This document shows positions 60,872 to 64,000 of a DNA stretch of 64,000 nt, piece by piece; position 1 is the stretch's first letter, and the number at the start of each line of letters is the position of its first letter. Both the position numbers and the translations under genes were made by a program. Origin of the DNA: Adlercreutzia shanghongiae (GTDB taxonomy: Bacteria; Actinomycetota; Coriobacteriia; Coriobacteriales; Eggerthellaceae); contig NZ_JAYMFI010000003.1 of assembly GCF_035830635.1 (NCBI RefSeq), forward strand, positions 124,001 to 188,000, read 5' to 3'. The notes beneath the pieces are model-generated. The model was not told the DNA's origin, did no database searches, and was given only the letters and a program-made list of their open reading frames with translations.

Positions 60872-62830
60872 ATGAAATTGACCCGCAAGCAATGGATGAT
60901 GCTGACCGTGCTGGTGTTCGGCGCGTTCGTGACGGTGCTGAACCAGACGCTGGTGACCCCGGCGTTGCCGTCCATCATGGAGGAGATGTCGGTCGACCAG
61001 TCCACGGCCCAGTGGCTTACCACGGGCTTCACGCTGGTGAACGCCATCATGATTCCCATCACGGCGTTTCTGCAGGACCGGTTCTCCACGCGGCGTTTGT
61101 TCGTGTTCTCCATGGGCATGTTCGCCTTGGGCACGCTGCTCGCGGCCGTGGGCCTGAACTTCCCCGTGCTGCTGGGCGGCCGTCTCGTGCAGGCGGCGGG
61201 CGCCGGCATCCTCATGCCGGTGACCATGACGGTGCTCATGCTGGTGTTCCCCGTCGACCGTCGCGGCTCGGCCATGGGCATCTTCGGCCTCGTTATCGCC
61301 TTCGCGCCGGCCATTGGCCCCACGGTGGCGGGCTTCGTCATCGACCAGGCCGACTGGCACATCCTGTTCTATATCATCTTCGGACTGACGCTCGTCATCA
61401 TCGCGGCGTCGCTGTTCCTCGTGGACGACAAGGCGCCCGCGAACAAGGGCGACTCGGTGCTCGATCCGCTGTCCCTGGTGCTGTCCACCCTGGGCTTCGG
61501 TCTCATGCTCTACGGCTTCTCGGCCTTGGGCTCGGCGGGCTTCACCCTGGTGCCGCTGCTCACCACCGCCGTGGGCATCGTGGGCGTGGTGTGGTTCTTC
61601 GTTCGTCAGACGCGCCTGCCGCACCCCATGCTGCGGGTCGACGTGCTGAAGAACCGCCGCTTCCTCGTGGGCACCATCATCGGCATGCTCGTGCAGGGCG
61701 CCCTGCTGGCCGCCGGCATCCTCATGCCCATCTACATCCAGTCGCTGCACGGGCTGTCGGCCACGGTGTCGGGCCTGGTGCTCATGCCCGGCGCCATCCT
61801 CATGGGCGTGATGAACCCCATCGCCGGTAAGTGGTTCGACCGCCACGGCCCGCGCCGCATGGCCATCGTGGGCATGGCCCTGCTGACGCTGACCACCTTC
61901 GCCTTCGCGCTGCTGAACACCGCGACGAGCATCGTGTACATCACCGTGGTGTACACCGTCCGCATGTTCTCCATGACGCTGGTGAACATGCCCATCACCA
62001 CCTGGGGCATGAACGCGCTGGACAACAAGGTGATGAACCACGGCACCTCGGTGAACAACACCCTGCGTCAGGTGGCGGGCTCGCTGGGCACCGCTATCAT
62101 CATCGCCGTGAGCACCCAGGTGCAGAGCATCGCCTCGCCGGGCCTGGGCGTCACCGAGGGCACCATGCTCGGCATCAACGCCGCCTTCCTCGTGTGCACG
62201 GCGCTGTGCCTGATCGGCCTGGTCATGACCATCGCGCTCGTGAAGGACAAGCCCGGCGAGGAGGCCGCGGTGGACGAGGGGAACACCCGCAAGTCGCTGC
62301 TGACGTCCATCATGAAGACCGACGTGTACTCGCTTGGCCAGGACGCCACCGTGGAAGAGGCCATGCGCCTGTTCGTGGAGAAGAACATCTCGGCGGCGCC
62401 CATCGTGGACGAGGCGGGCGAGCCGGTGGGCTTCATTTCCGATGGCGACATCCTGAAGCGGCTAAGCCCCCGCAGCAACTCGTTCACCGACCCGGTGGTG
62501 CTCATCAACCGCACGGTCATGGACGACGAGGATTATGCCGAGAAGCTGGCGAAGGTCATGCAGATGCGCGCCAGCGAAATTGGCGCGCCCAGCCCCATCT
62601 GCGTGAGCGTGCACGCCGATCTAACCAACGTGTGCCGTGTGCTGGCCGAGAACCATCTGAAGAAGGTGCCGGTGCTGGAGGACGGCCACATCGTGGGCGT
62701 CATCAACCGCAGCGACATCACGCAGTACTCTATGGCCGCGTACTTGTCCGACCATCCCGACCGCGCCGTCTACTGCGGCCCCGGCCCCGCTGGACAAGAG
62801 GAATGCATAGAAGAAAGCAGTCCAAAATAA
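60872..62830 (+). CDS. MFS (DHA2-type) transporter fused to a CBS-domain pair
   Basis: 652 residues starting MKLTRKQWMMLTVLVFG after GAGGTG; the frame extends upstream without homology. Residues 1-460 form a 14-helix DHA2 drug:proton antiporter: the motif region ALPSIMEEMSVDQSTAQWL, then QDRFSTRRLF, GRLVQAAGAGILMPVTM, FGLVIAFAPAIGPTVAGF. From about 488 on, two CBS repeats (MKTDVYSLGQDATVEEAMRL, APIVDEAGEPVGFISDGDIL, and later KVPVLEDGHIVGVINRSDI) form a Bateman module, which usually binds adenine nucleotides. It predicts an efflux pump gated by nucleotide or energy state. This fusion is unusual for DHA2 pumps. Confidence 0.9.
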   Translation: MKLTRKQWMMLTVLVFGAFVTVLNQTLVTPALPSIMEEMSVDQSTAQWLTTGFTLVNAIMIPITAFLQDRFSTRRLFVFSMGMFALGTLLAAVGLNFPVLLGGRLVQAAGAGILMPVTMTVLMLVFPVDRRGSAMGIFGLVIAFAPAIGPTVAGFVIDQADWHILFYIIFGLTLVIIAASLFLVDDKAPANKGDSVLDPLSLVLSTLGFGLMLYGFSALGSAGFTLVPLLTTAVGIVGVVWFFVRQTRLPHPMLRVDVLKNRRFLVGTIIGMLVQGALLAAGILMPIYIQSLHGLSATVSGLVLMPGAILMGVMNPIAGKWFDRHGPRRMAIVGMALLTLTTFAFALLNTATSIVYITVVYTVRMFSMTLVNMPITTWGMNALDNKVMNHGTSVNNTLRQVAGSLGTAIIIAVSTQVQSIASPGLGVTEGTMLGINAAFLVCTALCLIGLVMTIALVKDKPGEEAAVDEGNTRKSLLTSIMKTDVYSLGQDATVEEAMRLFVEKNISAAPIVDEAGEPVGFISDGDILKRLSPRSNSFTDPVVLINRTVMDDEDYAEKLAKVMQMRASEIGAPSPICVSVHADLTNVCRVLAENHLKKVPVLEDGHIVGVINRSDITQYSMAAYLSDHPDRAVYCGPGPAGQEECIEESSPK

Positions 62831-62887
62831 TTCTAAAAAGCCAGAGAAGCGCCTAGGGAAGTCAGCGAGGCGCCGACCTGAAAAAGT

Positions 62888-62922
62888 AAGCAGCCCTGGC
62901 GAACGAGGCATCCGGGCTGCTT
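62888..62922 (+). terminator. hairpin between the MFS-CBS and cysE genes
   Basis: AAGCAGCCC / GGGCTGCTT with a 17-nt loop; the tail has few T. It is a probable terminator of the MFS-CBS gene. Confidence 0.5.
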
Positions 62923-63032
62923 GCTGTCCTTAATAGTAGCCGTTGCTCCCTTCGAAAGCCTCGGCGCGGGCGAGGTGTGGCCGAACTGCTACACTATGCA
63001 AAACACGGAAGGGCTTCGGAAAGGGAGGCGCC

Positions 63033-63974
63033 ATGTTCGGAGACAATCTGGAACGCATCGTCGCGGCTATCGAGAAGAACTACGAGGCCGACGAGATCTT
63101 CTTCACGAAGCCGGGCCGGCGCTTCCCCAGCCGCACGGCCATTAAGGGAATCATCACCGAGCTGCGCCGCGTCATGTTCCCCGGCTATTTCGGCCCGGAG
63201 ATGCTGTCGGCATCCACGAGCCCCAGCTATTTCATCGGGCAGACCCTCATCGATATCGAATCGGTGCTGCGCCAGCAGCTCATCTTGGCGCTCACTTACA
63301 CCTCCGACGAGCGCGACGACCTCATCGGCAGCGGCAACCACCTGTGCGGCGGCTGCACCTCCGACAGCATCTGCCAGCAGACGGCCGACATTTGCACCAA
63401 GTTCTTCGACGCCCTGCCGGGCATCCAGCGCACGCTGCTCACCGACGTGCAGGCGCTCTACGATGGCGACCCGGCCGCCGGCTCCAAGGAGGAGGTCATC
63501 TTCACCTACCCGGGCCTGTACGCCATCTACGTGTACCGCATCGCGCACGTGCTCTACGAGCTGGGCGTGCCCATCATCCCGCGCGTGATGACCGAAATCG
63601 CCCATTCGTCCACCGGCATCGACATCGGCGCCGGCGCGACCATCGGCGACTACTTCTTCATCGACCACGGCACGGGCGTGGTAATCGGCGAGACCACCAT
63701 CATCGGCGAGCACGTGAAGCTGTACCAGGGTGTTACCTTAGGCGCGCTTTCCACCCGCGGCGGCCAGCGCCTGGCCGGCGTGAAGCGCCACCCCACCATC
63801 GAGGACAACGTCACCATCTACTCGAACGCCTCGGTACTCGGCGGCGAGACGGTCATCGGCGAGGGTTCGGTTATCGCGGGCTCCACCTTCGTCACGTTCT
63901 CGGTGCCGCCCCACTCGCGCGTCTCCGTGAAGGAGCAGGAAATTCGCGTGCGCCAACCCGGCGAGCGCGACTAG
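63033..63974 (+). CDS. cysE: serine O-acetyltransferase
   Basis: Makes O-acetylserine from serine and acetyl-CoA, the first step of cysteine synthesis. 313 residues from the ATG at 63033, with AAGGGAGG before it. An all-helical N-terminal half (1-180) includes a cysteine-rich loop HLCGGCTSDSICQQ. The left-handed beta-helix of hexapeptide repeats begins EIAHSSTGIDIGAGATIGDY, with the active-site FFIDHGTGVVIGETTIIG and LYQGVTLGALS. It is longer than E. coli CysE and matches the EpsC/SerA-like branch of anaerobes. No cysK follows within the 26 remaining bases. Confidence 0.95.
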   Translation: MFGDNLERIVAAIEKNYEADEIFFTKPGRRFPSRTAIKGIITELRRVMFPGYFGPEMLSASTSPSYFIGQTLIDIESVLRQQLILALTYTSDERDDLIGSGNHLCGGCTSDSICQQTADICTKFFDALPGIQRTLLTDVQALYDGDPAAGSKEEVIFTYPGLYAIYVYRIAHVLYELGVPIIPRVMTEIAHSSTGIDIGAGATIGDYFFIDHGTGVVIGETTIIGEHVKLYQGVTLGALSTRGGQRLAGVKRHPTIEDNVTIYSNASVLGGETVIGEGSVIAGSTFVTFSVPPHSRVSVKEQEIRVRQPGERD

Positions 63975-64000
63975 GTTCGCACGGACATTTAAGCGGCATT

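Noticed and set aside
62831..63032. T-box or S-box riboswitch before cysE
   Set aside because: The leader has one simple hairpin; neither the T-box bulge sequence nor the S-box core is visible.

Overview
The window is high-GC DNA around a chromosomal replication origin. Several things point to an Actinomycetota gut anaerobe, probably class Coriobacteriia and most likely family Eggerthellaceae. These are the gene order rnpA-rpmH-dnaA / oriC / dnaN-recF-gyrB-gyrA, the parAB block, a Tat-exported flavoprotein beside a LuxR regulator with a multi-pass membrane half, and very large cell-surface proteins. The family assignment is inference; no rRNA gene lies in the window.

Left arm (1-14.5 kb), nearly all on the minus strand and so co-directional with a fork leaving oriC: an exonuclease-helicase of the DinG type (its last residues are cut off by the window edge), D-Ala-D-Ala ligase, rlmN (plus strand), parB-parA, rsmG, jag, yidC, yidD, rnpA, rpmH, dnaA, and an unusual GHKL ATPase joined to a winged helix. 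Three perfect 16-bp parS palindromes and one near-match lie in the gaps between parB, parA, rsmG, jag and yidC. Two of them sit inside transcription-terminator hairpins.

Origin (about 14.46-15.24 kb): an AT-rich stretch with four TATTCAG motifs, then DnaA boxes and the dnaN promoter. dnaA and dnaN point away from each other across it.

Right arm, housekeeping (15.2-23.7 kb): dnaN, recF, gyrB, gyrA, a bifunctional-nuclease-family protein, tRNA-Ile(GAT) and tRNA-Ala(TGC).

Surface and accessory region (23.7-49 kb): a five-gene operon of exported proteins (beta-helix protein, two TasA-like proteins with SipW-type signals, an LAQTG-anchored protein, a MucBP-like protein) ending in a dedicated SipW-type signal peptidase. 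This looks like a self-contained surface-fibre or matrix system. Next come a DUF4143 ATPase preceded by three 23-bp tandem repeats, a 2,566-residue repeat-built surface protein, and a repeat-rich island. The island holds two Rpn-family nucleases and an ORF6N-domain protein, separated by copies of a roughly 90-130 bp repeat and by gene-end remnants. A second surface protein shares the C-terminal tail of the giant one. TraX and CPBP membrane proteins follow.

Distal housekeeping and metabolism (49-64 kb): a J-domain membrane protein, typA, a parvulin-type lipoprotein, a gene-free stretch with 34-bp and 33-bp tandem repeats, tRNA-Ser(CGA) and tRNA-Ser(GGA), an amidohydrolase, the flavoprotein/LuxR pair, a CNNM/CorC-type CBS protein, an MFS transporter fused to CBS domains, and serine O-acetyltransferase.
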